This document shows positions 1-8,914 of a DNA stretch of 64,000 bases, in pieces. The notes under the pieces are model-generated. The model worked only from the letters and a program-made list of their open reading frames with translations, was not told the DNA's origin and ran no database searches. Numbering within the stretch: the stretch's first letter is position 1; each line of letters begins with the position of its first letter. The stretch is from Salsuginibacillus kocurii DSM 18087. Its GTDB lineage: Bacteria; Bacillota; Bacilli; Bacillales; Marinococcaceae. The position numbers and the translations under genes were made by a program. The stretch is taken from assembly GCF_000377705.1 (NCBI RefSeq), contig NZ_KB898628.1:62001-126000 (forward strand). Reading direction: 5' to 3'.

Positions 1-1
1 A

Positions 2-538
2 CTTAAACATGAACAATCCCGCTTGTATCGTAAAAAGAAAAGGCAACAAAATGAAAATGTTGCATATGAATCAGCTGAGAAGCGTTCTTTTTCTTTTAAA
101 GAAACAAAGCTTCGGTCAGCCTTTGAAAACGCAGAACGATATTTATTGGCGCATATGATGAATTCCTATTCGATAACAAAAACTGTTGAAAAGGAAGTCG
201 GGGCTGAGTTTAATGTGGAAGAATACGCAGCGCTGGCTGTATATCTATATGGCTATTATGGCCGGGGATTAGAGCCGGACCCTGCTCACTTTATCCACTC
301 AATTAATGATGAGGAATTAACCAGGTTGGCAACTGAACTAGCCATGATTGAAATCCCAGATCATATAACCGATGACGAACTTATGGACTATATGAAGAAG
401 ATTAAGAATTACCCAAAATGGGTAGAAATAGAACAAAAAGAAAAAGAAATGCGCGAAGCGGAACGAAAAAATGATGTAACCACAGCGTTATATATAGCAA
501 ATGAAGTAATAAGTTTGCGCAAAGAACTCACGTATTGA
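2..538 (+). CDS. dnaG: DNA primase DnaG, C-terminal part (5' end outside window)
   Basis: The reading frame is open from base 2, so this is the 3' end of a gene beginning upstream. The visible 178 residues are the helical C-terminal helicase-binding domain of bacterial primase, preceded by a basic linker, and lack the catalytic TOPRIM core. The domain docks the primase on the replicative helicase so that it can lay RNA primers at the fork. The assignment rests on this C-terminal domain and on the next gene being sigA, the classic dnaG-sigA macromolecular synthesis arrangement of Bacilli. No terminator separates the two, so co-transcription is likely. Confidence 0.9.
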   Translation, partial: LKHEQSRLYRKKKRQQNENVAYESAEKRSFSFKETKLRSAFENAERYLLAHMMNSYSITKTVEKEVGAEFNVEEYAALAVYLYGYYGRGLEPDPAHFIHSINDEELTRLATELAMIEIPDHITDDELMDYMKKIKNYPKWVEIEQKEKEMREAERKNDVTTALYIANEVISLRKELTY

Positions 539-655
539 ATGATAAATGCTGTAAAGTGACACGCTGAGGATTAGTGTATGAATAGAGAGCCTCTTTATTT
601 AGCTTGTAGTGATATAGAGAAGTAAGTCGTGTGAAGAATGGAAGGAGGGGATCCT

Positions 656-1774
656 TTGGCAGAGAAACCAATGCGCCCTTTGGCGGAAGGCGAAATGTCA
701 ATTGATCAAGTGAAAGAGCAGCTTGTGGAAATGGGTAAAAAGCGGGGTGTGCTCACCTACGCTGAAATCACAGAGAAACTAGCTCCGTACGATCAAGACT
801 CAGAACAAATGGATGAATTTTTTGAGTTTCTTGGTGAGCAAGGCGTGGATATATTAAACGAAGGCGAAGAAGTTCCAAGCATGGAACAGGTTGCGAAAGA
901 AGAGGACGAGCTCGACTTGAATGATTTAAGCGTGCCGCCCGGAATTAAAATCAATGATCCCGTTCGTATGTATTTAAAAGAGATTGGCCGGGTTCACCTC
1001 CTTTCGGCGAAAGAGGAGATTGAGCTTGCCCAGCGAATCGAAGAAGGAGACGAAGAGGCCAAACGCAGGCTGGCAGAAGCAAACCTTCGTCTTGTAGTAA
1101 GTATTGCAAAGCGTTATGTTGGACGCGGCATGTTGTTTTTGGATTTAATTCAGGAAGGGAACATGGGCCTTATTAAAGCAGTTGAGAAATTCGACTATAA
1201 CAAAGGTTATAAATTCAGTACGTATGCCACCTGGTGGATACGCCAGGCTATTACCCGTGCAATTGCCGATCAGGCGCGTACCATTCGAATTCCTGTGCAT
1301 ATGGTCGAAACGATTAATAAGTTAATCCGTGTTCAGCGCCAGCTTCTTCAAGACTTAGGTCGTGAACCAACACCGGAGGAAGTTTCTGAAGAGATGGACT
1401 TAACTCCTGATAAGGTACGGGAAATCCTCAAAATTGCCCAGGAACCTGTTTCCTTGGAAACGCCGATAGGTGAAGAAGACGATTCTCATTTAGGTGACTT
1501 TATTGAAGACCAAGAAGCACTTGCTCCATCTGATGCAGCTGCGTATGAGTTATTAAAAGAACAACTAGAAGATGTACTAGATACCCTCACTGACCGTGAA
1601 GAAAATGTTCTGCGACTTCGCTTTGGTCTAGATGATGGCAGGACTAGAACGCTGGAAGAGGTAGGTAAAGTCTTTGGAGTCACTCGCGAACGGATTCGTC
1701 AAATTGAAGCTAAAGCTTTACGCAAGTTACGTCATCCAAGCCGCAGCAAACGTTTAAAAGATTTTATGGAATAA
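656..1774 (+). CDS. sigA: Housekeeping RNA polymerase sigma factor SigA (RpoD)
   Basis: Primary sigma-70 factor of 372 aa, close to the 371 aa of B. subtilis SigA. It directs core RNA polymerase to TTGACA/TATAAT promoters. Visible in order are region 1.1, region 1.2 ([12 protein letters not shown]), region 2 with [14 protein letters not shown] and the -10 reading helix ([13 protein letters not shown]), region 3, and region 4.2 with the -35 helix-turn-helix ([20 protein letters not shown]). TTG at 656 is preferred over the in-frame ATG at 638 because AAGGAGGGG at 642-650 sits 5 bp before it and the N-terminus then aligns with the family. A terminator follows. Confidence 0.98.
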   Translation: MAEKPMRPLAEGEMSIDQVKEQLVEMGKKRGVLTYAEITEKLAPYDQDSEQMDEFFEFLGEQGVDILNEGEEVPSMEQVAKEEDELDLNDLSVPPGIKINDPVRMYLKEIGRVHLLSAKEEIELAQRIEEGDEEAKRRLAEANLRLVVSIAKRYVGRGMLFLDLIQEGNMGLIKAVEKFDYNKGYKFSTYATWWIRQAITRAIADQARTIRIPVHMVETINKLIRVQRQLLQDLGREPTPEEVSEEMDLTPDKVREILKIAQEPVSLETPIGEEDDSHLGDFIEDQEALAPSDAAAYELLKEQLEDVLDTLTDREENVLRLRFGLDDGRTRTLEEVGKVFGVTRERIRQIEAKALRKLRHPSRSKRLKDFME

Positions 1775-1785
1775 CTCCATCGTAC

Positions 1786-1817
1786 AGGTCCCTCCTTTAA
1801 CATGGAGGGGCCTTTTT
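1786..1817 (+). terminator. Rho-independent terminator of dnaG-sigA
   Basis: A GGTCCCTCC arm pairs with GGAGGGGCC (one G-U pair) across an 8-nt loop and is followed by five T residues, 12 bp after the sigA stop. Confidence 0.9.
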
Positions 1818-2006
1818 CATTTCATGTTTATCTTAAAAAGTGATAACCATATCAGATGGCAAGGGACTCAAAGTATAGCTATTAAATATCTACCCTTGCT
1901 ATAAATAAGATTGTACAAGCAGCTATACTGTAAACAAGTCAGCTAAACATAGGAAGTAGTTGGTCAGCCGCGGCTGATTGTTTCAGGTGAGGAGGCTTAA
2001 AATGTA

Positions 2007-2570
2007 ATGGATGAACGTAAACAAATCGTGATCGATGAAATCAAATACTGGAAACAAAATCATCTATTGCCTTCAGAATACTGTGATTTTTTATTGATGC
2101 TCTACTCTGAAGGAGAAGAAACCTCTGCTATTGATTCTAGCGATGAAGCAAGAGATAAGAAAGTTTATAGTTGGTTTCATCTGCTTTGGCTTACCTGTTC
2201 AATCTTTTTTGTAATAAGTGCGGTAGTCGTAACGGTTGGTATCATCTATTTTACTGAATTTTCCATGTTAGTGCAAATTCTTTTGTCAATAATTTTTGCT
2301 AGTGCTGTTCTACTACTTGCGCTGTTCCTGAAAGAGCGATATTTTTTACTTAGCCATTTTTTTATATTTACGTTTGCTCTACTAGTATTTTTGATATCGA
2401 GCCACCTCGCTTCTGAATTCTTCCCTCATACACACGCACCAGTACTTATAATCGTAGCGCTGAATTGTATGTCTTGGCTTGCGGCAGGGTGGTATTGGAG
2501 GTTAAACTACTTCCTGATTGCCGGCATATTGGGAGTATTATTACTTATTGGTTTTGTAGTTCTTTTATAA
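2007..2570 (+). CDS. Hypothetical polytopic membrane protein
   Basis: A 187-aa protein with a soluble acidic N-terminus of about 55 residues (containing EIKYWKQNHLLPSEYCDFLL) followed by about five hydrophobic segments between residues 58 and 187. The N-terminal helix pattern resembles the head of larger multi-membrane DUF2157-like proteins of Bacilli, but only this short version is present and no function can be assigned. The ATG at 2007 follows GAGGAGG at 1988-1994. It lies between sigA and cccA. Pho- or sporulation-type signals were not seen upstream. Confidence 0.6.
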   Translation: MDERKQIVIDEIKYWKQNHLLPSEYCDFLLMLYSEGEETSAIDSSDEARDKKVYSWFHLLWLTCSIFFVISAVVVTVGIIYFTEFSMLVQILLSIIFASAVLLLALFLKERYFLLSHFFIFTFALLVFLISSHLASEFFPHTHAPVLIIVALNCMSWLAAGWYWRLNYFLIAGILGVLLLIGFVVLL

Positions 2571-2708
2571 TCAGACGACTAATCGTGACAAAAAGCGTAA
2601 AAACTATAGTTAATGCTTTTCTGCGCTTTGAATTTAAAGTAAAATGAAGACGGAATCAATCCATCCGATTACTTACTTAATACACGGGAGCATAAAGGAG
2701 GGAAGACC

Positions 2709-3074
2709 ATGCAAGCAAAGCCACTTATCCCATTTTTCTTAATTGCCGTAATCGGTTTAGTTCTCATGCTATCTCTATCTTTTGTTGGTTTAAACCAACA
2801 AGTAGACCCAGATGAAGAAGAGAATGGTGAAGAAAATGGCGAAGATACAGAAGAGATTGATGACCCAATTGAACTTGGCGAACAAGTCTATGAAGAAAAC
2901 TGTTTAAGTTGTCATGGAGATAACTTAGAAGGTGCTAGCGGCCCAGGAATTGAAGGCTATGACCATGACGGAACTATTGAAGCCATTGAAGAAGGTCCAG
3001 GTTCAATGCCTGATGGCCTGGTAGATGGCGAAGAAGCTGAAGCTGTAGCAGAATACGTAGAGAATTATGAATAG
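2709..3074 (+). CDS. cccA: Membrane-anchored cytochrome c-550 (CccA)
   Basis: Small monohaem c-type cytochrome, 121 aa, that shuttles electrons to terminal oxidases on the outer face of the membrane. An N-terminal transmembrane anchor (residues 7-28) is followed by a strongly acidic linker (about 32-54) and a cytochrome domain with haem-binding C65-L-S-C68-H69 and likely axial Met100. The acidic linker is longer than usual and suits a saline or alkaline exterior. The ATG follows AAAGGAGGGAAG. The gene is single and closed by a strong hairpin. cccA lies beside sigA and trmK in B. subtilis as well. Confidence 0.93.
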   Translation: MQAKPLIPFFLIAVIGLVLMLSLSFVGLNQQVDPDEEENGEENGEDTEEIDDPIELGEQVYEENCLSCHGDNLEGASGPGIEGYDHDGTIEAIEEGPGSMPDGLVDGEEAEAVAEYVENYE

Positions 3075-3095
3075 TAGAAACGTATAATAAGAGGG

Positions 3096-3123
3096 AAAAA
3101 GGAGGGGATTTCCCTCCTTTTTC
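3096..3123 (+). terminator. Terminator of cccA
   Basis: GGAGGG/CCCTCC stem with a GATTT loop, flanked by A5 upstream and T5 downstream. Confidence 0.9.
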
Positions 3124-3244
3124 TTATGCCAATCGCTAATAACCAGTATGTTAATAGGTTATGCCAAAAACTGAGTATGGTTTTTTATAAAATAGACGGA
3201 TTAATGCCTATAAGGGTAAAAACCATATTCGAAAGGAGGTATTC

Positions 3245-3958
3245 ATGTACGTAGAGAACCTGTCCCCTAGGCTACAAGCTATTGCGAAACATATTCCTTC
3301 AGGAGCCTTCATAGCTGACATAGGAAGTGATCATGCCCACCTGCCCCTGGCGTTGTGGAGAAGTGAAATTATTTCTCGAGCTATTGCTGGTGAGTATAAA
3401 CAAGGGCCCTACGCATCGGCTATTCAGAATGTACAACGCTTTGAAGGGGAACAGCAGATTTCAGTACGAAAAGGAAATGGCTTGGAAGTGCTGAGTTCAA
3501 CGGAAGAGGTGGATGCTGTTATTATCGCTGGAATGGGTGGAGAGTTAATTCGCACGATCCTAAGTGAGGGAAACTCTTCACTGCAAGATGTGAAGAGGCT
3601 TGTCTTACAGCCTAATGTGAGTGCTGACTCAGTACGGAGCTGGTTGATAGAGAATGGGTGGGAATTGCAAACGGAAGAAATCATACAAGACGCACCTTAT
3701 TTTTATGAAATTCTGGTGGCATCACCTGGTCAGCCCGACCGCCCTTATCAGTCCATTAATAAAGAGGCAGCTTTATTACTTGGCCCATACTTAATGAAAG
3801 AAAAAAATGCTGCTTTTAAAGCTAAATGGGAAAGGGAATATAAAAATTGGCAACGCGTGCTGGGCGAAATGGAGCATGCTGCAGAGAAAACAACGCAGTT
3901 ACAAGAAAAACGGGCACGACTGCTAGAAAAAATGAAAATCGTGAAGGAGGTACTTTAA
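3245..3958 (+). CDS. trmK: tRNA (adenine(22)-N1)-methyltransferase TrmK
   Basis: SAM-dependent Rossmann methyltransferase of 237 aa that makes m1A22 in tRNA D-arms. The SAM-binding motif I (IADIGSDHAHLPLAL, about residues 23-37) and the family motif DAVIIAGMGGELI (about 94-106) are clear, and the C-terminal third is a charged coiled-coil as in YqfN. The ATG follows GAAAGGAGG. The stop codon overlaps the next start as TAATG, so translation is coupled to the Nif3-like gene, as in B. subtilis. Confidence 0.93.
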   Translation: MYVENLSPRLQAIAKHIPSGAFIADIGSDHAHLPLALWRSEIISRAIAGEYKQGPYASAIQNVQRFEGEQQISVRKGNGLEVLSSTEEVDAVIIAGMGGELIRTILSEGNSSLQDVKRLVLQPNVSADSVRSWLIENGWELQTEEIIQDAPYFYEILVASPGQPDRPYQSINKEAALLLGPYLMKEKNAAFKAKWEREYKNWQRVLGEMEHAAEKTTQLQEKRARLLEKMKIVKEVL

Positions 3959-5079
3959 TGAGCAAAATTGCGTCCGGTCAAATGATTATTGATCAATTTG
4001 AGCGTTTCTCACCACGGCACTTAGCACTAGAAGGAGATCCTGGCGGCTTAATGATTGGTTCTTTAAATCGTCCTGTCCAAAAAGTAATGATCACTCTTGA
4101 TGTATTAGAAACAGTGGTAGATGAAGCCATTGAAAAAGGTGTCGATTTGATTATAGCCCACCATCCATTGATTTTCAGCCCGGTTTCAAGCATCGATGTG
4201 GAAAAAGGACAAGGGCCTGTCATAGAAAAATGCATCAAACATGAGATCAGTGTTTACGCGGCTCATACGAATTTAGATATTACACATGGTGGAGTCAATG
4301 ACTTATTATCAGCAGCAATTGGTCTTGAAAACACTGAGGTGCTTATCCCCACCTATGAGGAAGACTTAAAGAAAGTAGTGGCTTTTGTGCCGCAGGACCA
4401 CGTAGAAGAAGTACGTCAAGCTCTAGGAGATGCTGGAGCAGGGCACATTGGTGATTACAGCCATTGTACGTTTTCAACAGATGGGACCGGTACATTTATT
4501 CCAGGAGATGAAACGAACCCCTACATCGGAAAACAAGGAGAAATGGAATTTGTTTCGGAAAAACGGATGGAAACAATTGTTCCAGCTCATTTGGAAAAAG
4601 AAGTTCTCCGCGCATTAGCGGATGCTCATCCATACGAAGAACCAGCATACGATGTTTATCCATTGGATATAAAAGGGGAAACATTTGGATTAGGCCGGGT
4701 AGGAAACTTAAGCACTCAAGAAACGTTGGCCGATTTTGCTGCACGTATTAAAGAGCCGCTCGGTGTATCTCAACTCCGTATGATTGGACCAGAACACGGG
4801 ACGGTTCAACGGATTGCTGTTTTGGGTGGAGATGGCAATAAATATTGGGAAGATGCGCTTAAAAGTGGAGCTGACGTGTTAATAAGCGGTGATATAAAGT
4901 TTCACACAGCTCAGGATGCGCTCATGGCTGGATTGTATATAATTGATGCCGGTCATTACATCGAACATGTCATGAAAGAAGGGGTAAAAAAGCAGCTGCA
5001 AACGAGCTTGAGTGAGCTAAACTATGATACGGAAGTTTTTATCTCTGAACGCTCTACCGACCCTTTCAAGATTATATAA
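3958..5079 (+). CDS. yqfO: Nif3-like dinuclear metal centre protein (YqfO)
   Basis: NIF3/YbgI family protein, 373 aa, the same length as B. subtilis YqfO. The N- and C-terminal halves form the Nif3 fold carrying metal-binding HHP (IIAHHPLIF, about residues 62-70), ITHGGVND and GHYIEH motifs. The middle (about 125-225) is the inserted PII-like domain. The family is annotated as GTP cyclohydrolase I type 2 homologue, but its cellular role is not settled. The ATG at 3958 overlaps the trmK stop and has AAGGAGG upstream. An upstream in-frame extension inside trmK is not credible. Confidence 0.92.
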   Translation: MSKIASGQMIIDQFERFSPRHLALEGDPGGLMIGSLNRPVQKVMITLDVLETVVDEAIEKGVDLIIAHHPLIFSPVSSIDVEKGQGPVIEKCIKHEISVYAAHTNLDITHGGVNDLLSAAIGLENTEVLIPTYEEDLKKVVAFVPQDHVEEVRQALGDAGAGHIGDYSHCTFSTDGTGTFIPGDETNPYIGKQGEMEFVSEKRMETIVPAHLEKEVLRALADAHPYEEPAYDVYPLDIKGETFGLGRVGNLSTQETLADFAARIKEPLGVSQLRMIGPEHGTVQRIAVLGGDGNKYWEDALKSGADVLISGDIKFHTAQDALMAGLYIIDAGHYIEHVMKEGVKKQLQTSLSELNYDTEVFISERSTDPFKII

Positions 5080-5183
5080 ATGACATTATTATTTAACTGC
5101 AAAGCGATGTAGATAGCAGGTATGCCCGTTCTGCATCAGTATAATGAAGAAGGCAGCTAGCCAACAAATTGTCAGACCGATAT

Positions 5184-5224
5184 AAAAAGAACTCTGGACC
5201 ACATAATGGCTCCAGAGTTCTTTT
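5184..5224. terminator. Bidirectional terminator between yqfO and ispH
   Basis: AAGAACTCTGGA and TCCAGAGTTCTT form a near-perfect 12-bp stem with A-run and T-run on the two sides, serving both convergent genes. Confidence 0.85.
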
Positions 5225-5233
5225 CTGACAAGT

Positions 5234-6175
5234 TTATTTTGATTTTACTTTAGGTAGGATTTTAGAACCTTTTACCTTTTTCTCTAGTTCCCAGGTTTCA
5301 GGGTTCTTGGGGTCGTATTGTTCAAGAAAGCGGATTACTTCTTTTGCAATCGGTGTTGGGGTAGAAGCACCAGAAGTTACCCCTACTGTGTTAACACCTT
5401 CAAGCCATGAAAGATCGAGCTCAGTAATGTCACCGATACGGTAAGCCGGTGTGCCAGCAATTGATTGAGATACTTGAGCTAATCGATTGGAGTTGTTGCT
5501 GATCGGGTCTCCTACTACAATGACAACGTCAGTATCCTTTGCTTGTTCTGCGACAGCTTCTTGGCGCACCTGCGTGGCCATGCAGATTTCATTATGAATT
5601 TCTGCTTGTGGATACTTCTCCATCGTACGATTCATAATATCTGAAACGTCCCATTGACTCATCGTCGTTTGGTTCGTAATAATAATCTTCTCAGCTGACA
5701 GATCTAATTCTTCAACATCATCCAGTGTTTCAACAAGATGAACAGCGTCTGGAGCTACACCCATTGCTCCTTCAGGTTCAGGGTGGCCTCGTTTTCCGAC
5801 ATAAACAATGGCATACCCTTCATCACGCTTTTCGCGAATCAAATCATGTGTACGGGTCACGTCAGGGCACGTAGCATCTACGGTAGTCAGCCCTTTTTCT
5901 TTGGCTAATTCCCGCACTTCGGGAGAAACTCCGTGAGCGGTAAAAATTACAGTACCTTTTTCAACTTCTCGTAAAATCTCAAGCCGGTTCTCCCCATCAA
6001 GAGAAATGATGCCTTCATCTTCAAACGCATCTGTAACGTGTTTATTATGAACAATCATACCTAAAATGTAGATCGGGCGAGGCAGGTCAAGATTGCTGGC
6101 AGCCTGGCGTGCGAGTACCATCGCATCAACCACGCCGTAGCAATAACCGCGTGGTGAAATTTTTACAACGTCCAT
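5234..6175 (-). CDS. ispH: 4-hydroxy-3-methylbut-2-enyl diphosphate reductase IspH
   Basis: Last enzyme of the MEP isoprenoid pathway. It reduces HMBPP to IPP and DMAPP with a [4Fe-4S] cluster. The protein is 313 aa with the three cluster cysteines at C12 (YCYGV), C103 (ATCPD) and C198 (EICMATQ), substrate histidines H43 and H81, and the QTT and SNN/SGAS active-site strings. The start follows TAAGGAGGC. It is transcribed against its neighbours. ispG, the preceding enzyme in the pathway, is 15 kb away in this window. Confidence 0.96.
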   Translation of the reverse strand: MDVVKISPRGYCYGVVDAMVLARQAASNLDLPRPIYILGMIVHNKHVTDAFEDEGIISLDGENRLEILREVEKGTVIFTAHGVSPEVRELAKEKGLTTVDATCPDVTRTHDLIREKRDEGYAIVYVGKRGHPEPEGAMGVAPDAVHLVETLDDVEELDLSAEKIIITNQTTMSQWDVSDIMNRTMEKYPQAEIHNEICMATQVRQEAVAEQAKDTDVVIVVGDPISNNSNRLAQVSQSIAGTPAYRIGDITELDLSWLEGVNTVGVTSGASTPTPIAKEVIRFLEQYDPKNPETWELEKKVKGSKILPKVKSK

Positions 6176-6373
6176 AGTAGCCTCCTTAAAGCGTAAATTG
6201 CTATCTGGCTCAAGCCCATTATACTACGAGACTTTTAGAAACGAAAGACATGTGCAAGTATGTAAGTTAAAGCTTATCACTGCTTGGAGAAAGTATTTAT
6301 GATAAAATGTTTAAGCATAATGAATAGACCTAGTTAAGAGCTTATGTCTCTTAACAGTTCAGGAGTGGAATAT

Positions 6374-7669
6374 ATGAAAGCATTTCAGCAATTTGAGTTA
6401 AATGAAGGCCTCATACAAGCATTAGAAAGTGAAGGTATTCAAAAGCCGACCTCCATACAAGAAAGATTAATTCTTCCCATTCAAAGAGGAAAAGATGTTA
6501 TCGGCCAATCCCAGACTGGAACAGGAAAAACCCTTTCATTTCTGTTGCCGATCGTAAACCAAATTAATCCAGAGAAAAAACAAGTCCAAGCTGTGATTAC
6601 AGCTCCAACGAGAGAACTTGCTAATCAATTGTTCACAGAACTTGAAAAGCTCTTACAGTTTGCTCCTAATGATAATATCAAAGCAAAACGTGTAATTGGA
6701 GGAACTGACCGCGGAAGAGGAGTGGAACAGTTAAAAAACCCTCCTCACATTGTAATTGCGACTCCTGGCCGGCTTAATGATATGGTCATAAAGGAACAGG
6801 TCCTAGATGTTCATGAGACGCCGGTGTTAGTAGTAGATGAAGCTGATCAAATGCTTGACATGGGCTTTATTGAACTGATTGACCAAGTGGCTGGCCGGAT
6901 GCCGGATGATTTGCAAATGCTTGTTTTCTCGGCGACAGTCCCAGAAATGCTGCAACCTTTCCTGAAAAAATATATGAATCAACCCCGGCACGTTCAAGTT
7001 GAACCCGAGCATGCTTCTCCGCTTGAAATTGATCATTTCTTACTACCATTAAAAAGTAGAGAACGCTTAGAGTTCACAACCGAAATTGCCAAAAGTCTAC
7101 GCCCTTATCTTGCGTTAGTATTTGCTAATACCAAGCAAGAAGCGGATGAATTATTTGAACTGCTTCACAGCGCTGGTTTAAATGTAGACGTCTTACATGG
7201 CGGTCTTAAGCCCCGGCAGCGTAAGCAGGTAATGCGTCGCTTGAATGAGGCAAGCGTTCAATATGTGGTTGCAACAGATTTAGCAGCAAGAGGCATGGAT
7301 ATTGAAGGGGTGAGCCATGTCATTAATACCGGTCTTCCTAAAGAATTAACCTACTATGTTCATCGGTCCGGCAGAACAGGACGTGCGGGAGCTACTGGTG
7401 AAGTATTTACAATTGTAGACAAGCAGGATGAACCGGCTATTGAAAAGTTGATGAAAGAAGGAATTACGTTTCGATATACCGATCTAAAAAAGAACGAGTG
7501 GCGTCCCCTCTCTTCGTTGGGTACGGGATTTAAGCCAGGAGAAAAGAAACGACAAAAACCAAGTGCTGACGGAAGAGGAGCACCAAAACGTCCGACCAAA
7601 AAACCAAAACAAGTAAAGCCAGGATATAAGAAGAAGCATGCTAAAAATAAAAAACAAAGAGGCAAATAA
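6374..7669 (+). CDS. cshB: DEAD-box ATP-dependent RNA helicase CshB
   Basis: 431-aa DEAD-box helicase for cold-shock RNA unwinding and RNA or ribosome metabolism. Motifs in order are Q motif (KPTSIQ), Walker A variant SQTGTGKT, PTRELA, TPGRL, DEAD variant VDEADQM, SAT, and C-terminal HRSGRTGR. A lysine-rich tail of about 55 residues binds RNA. The ATG at 6374 has AGGAGTGG 6-7 bp upstream and is preferred over ATG 6344, which has no ribosome site. The gene is followed closely by nfo, as yqfR-yqfS in B. subtilis. Confidence 0.95.
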   Translation: MKAFQQFELNEGLIQALESEGIQKPTSIQERLILPIQRGKDVIGQSQTGTGKTLSFLLPIVNQINPEKKQVQAVITAPTRELANQLFTELEKLLQFAPNDNIKAKRVIGGTDRGRGVEQLKNPPHIVIATPGRLNDMVIKEQVLDVHETPVLVVDEADQMLDMGFIELIDQVAGRMPDDLQMLVFSATVPEMLQPFLKKYMNQPRHVQVEPEHASPLEIDHFLLPLKSRERLEFTTEIAKSLRPYLALVFANTKQEADELFELLHSAGLNVDVLHGGLKPRQRKQVMRRLNEASVQYVVATDLAARGMDIEGVSHVINTGLPKELTYYVHRSGRTGRAGATGEVFTIVDKQDEPAIEKLMKEGITFRYTDLKKNEWRPLSSLGTGFKPGEKKRQKPSADGRGAPKRPTKKPKQVKPGYKKKHAKNKKQRGK

Positions 7670-7702
7670 TTGATTGCTTAGATGTGAAAGGTGAGAGGTA
7701 AA

Positions 7703-8593
7703 ATGTTATTAGGATCACACGTATCGATGAGCGGAAAAAAGATGCTGCAAGGCTCTAGCGAAGAGGCCGCTTCTTACGGCGCCACAGCTATGATGATCTA
7801 TACAGGAGCTCCGCAAAACACGAGGCGTAAGGCAATTGAAGATTTAAATATCGAAGCCGGAAAAACACACATGGAAAAAAATGGAGTAGAAGAATTGGTT
7901 GTGCACGCCCCATATATTATTAATATCGCCAATACTCAAAAGCCGGAGACATTCCAGCTTGGGGTTGATTTTCTTCGTTCCGAAATTGAACGAACTGAAG
8001 CGCTTGGTGCCAAGCAAATTGTCCTGCATCCCGGAGCTCACGTCGGAGCTGGCTCAGAAGAAGGTATAAAGAAAATTATTGAAGGGATAAACGAAGTCCT
8101 TCATAAAAATCAGAACGTAGACATTGCCCTTGAAACTATGGCTGGAAAGGGCTCGGAAATTGGACGCACCTTTGAAGAGATCGCGGCCATCATTGATGGG
8201 GTAACTTTGAATGAAAAACTTTCGGTTTGTTTTGATACGTGTCACGTTCATGATGCGGGCTATGACATAGTAAATGACTTTGAAGGAGTTATTAAAAGCT
8301 TTGACCAAATCATTGGACTGGATCGATTGAAAGTCCTTCACATAAACGACAGTAAAAATGAGTGTGGAGCTCAAAAAGACCGTCATGAGAATATCGGATT
8401 TGGCCATATTGGTTTCGAAGCTCTTGCTAATATCGTGCATCATGAGAAATTTACCCACTTGCCAAAAATCCTTGAAACGCCATATGTAGGCACGGACAAG
8501 AAAAATAAAAAGCCTCCATACAAACATGAAATCAGCATGTTGACTGAAAAGGAACATGACCCTAAAATGAAAGACCAATTAATAGCACAATAA
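7703..8593 (+). CDS. nfo: Deoxyribonuclease/endonuclease IV Nfo
   Basis: AP endonuclease IV, 296 aa, acting in base excision repair by cutting 5' of abasic sites, with a TIM barrel and three metal ions. Signature strings are GSHVSMSG at the N-terminus, [38 protein letters not shown] and [20 protein letters not shown]. The ATG at 7703 is preferred because the family begins MLxGSHVS and GGTGAGAGG precedes it. It is 33 bp after cshB and probably in the same transcript. Confidence 0.96.
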   Translation: MLLGSHVSMSGKKMLQGSSEEAASYGATAMMIYTGAPQNTRRKAIEDLNIEAGKTHMEKNGVEELVVHAPYIINIANTQKPETFQLGVDFLRSEIERTEALGAKQIVLHPGAHVGAGSEEGIKKIIEGINEVLHKNQNVDIALETMAGKGSEIGRTFEEIAAIIDGVTLNEKLSVCFDTCHVHDAGYDIVNDFEGVIKSFDQIIGLDRLKVLHINDSKNECGAQKDRHENIGFGHIGFEALANIVHHEKFTHLPKILETPYVGTDKKNKKPPYKHEISMLTEKEHDPKMKDQLIAQ

Positions 8594-8626
8594 GACATAT
8601 TAAAGAAGAATTTACTTTAAAGAAGT

Positions 8627-8690
8627 GCTCCCCTGGAAAGTTTTCTTGCATAATTTATTTTTTTATGCGTAGATATTTTTAGGGGAGCTT
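8627..8690 (+). terminator. Nested inverted repeat after nfo (probable terminator)
   Basis: An outer stem GCTCCCCT (8627-8634) / AGGGGAGC (8681-8688) encloses a second perfect stem GCATAA (8648-8653) / TTATGC (8663-8668). The 3' arm is followed by only a short T-run, so it is less typical than the other terminators here. It may act as an RNA structure in its own right. Confidence 0.5.
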
Positions 8691-8914
8691 TCACAAATGG
8701 CAATATGAAGTGAGTTTTCCTAAGCGAAATAGCCAAGCAAAAAATTGTAATTTAAAACCTCTGTCATAGAGGGAATATCAATGTGAATGTAAAAGTTTAT
8801 AAAAAATATTGGGATTTATAGTGGTACTTATATTACATATTTAGTATACTTAACATAAAGATGATGGAAAATTATTCATAAATAGGGTGTAGGGAAGTAT
8901 TTAAGGAGGGTGTC
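8691..8914 (+). other. AT-rich upstream region of the histidine kinase
   Basis: Non-coding, very AT-rich. It contains a small hairpin (CCTCT/AGAGG, 8760-8774) and several TATA-like tracts, but I could not fix one sigma-A or sigma-H promoter with confidence. Confidence 0.4.

Noticed and set aside
3847-3957. N-terminal extension of the Nif3-like protein
   Set aside because: The frame is open but lies wholly in trmK; the TAATG overlap and the family length of 373 aa fix the start at 3958.
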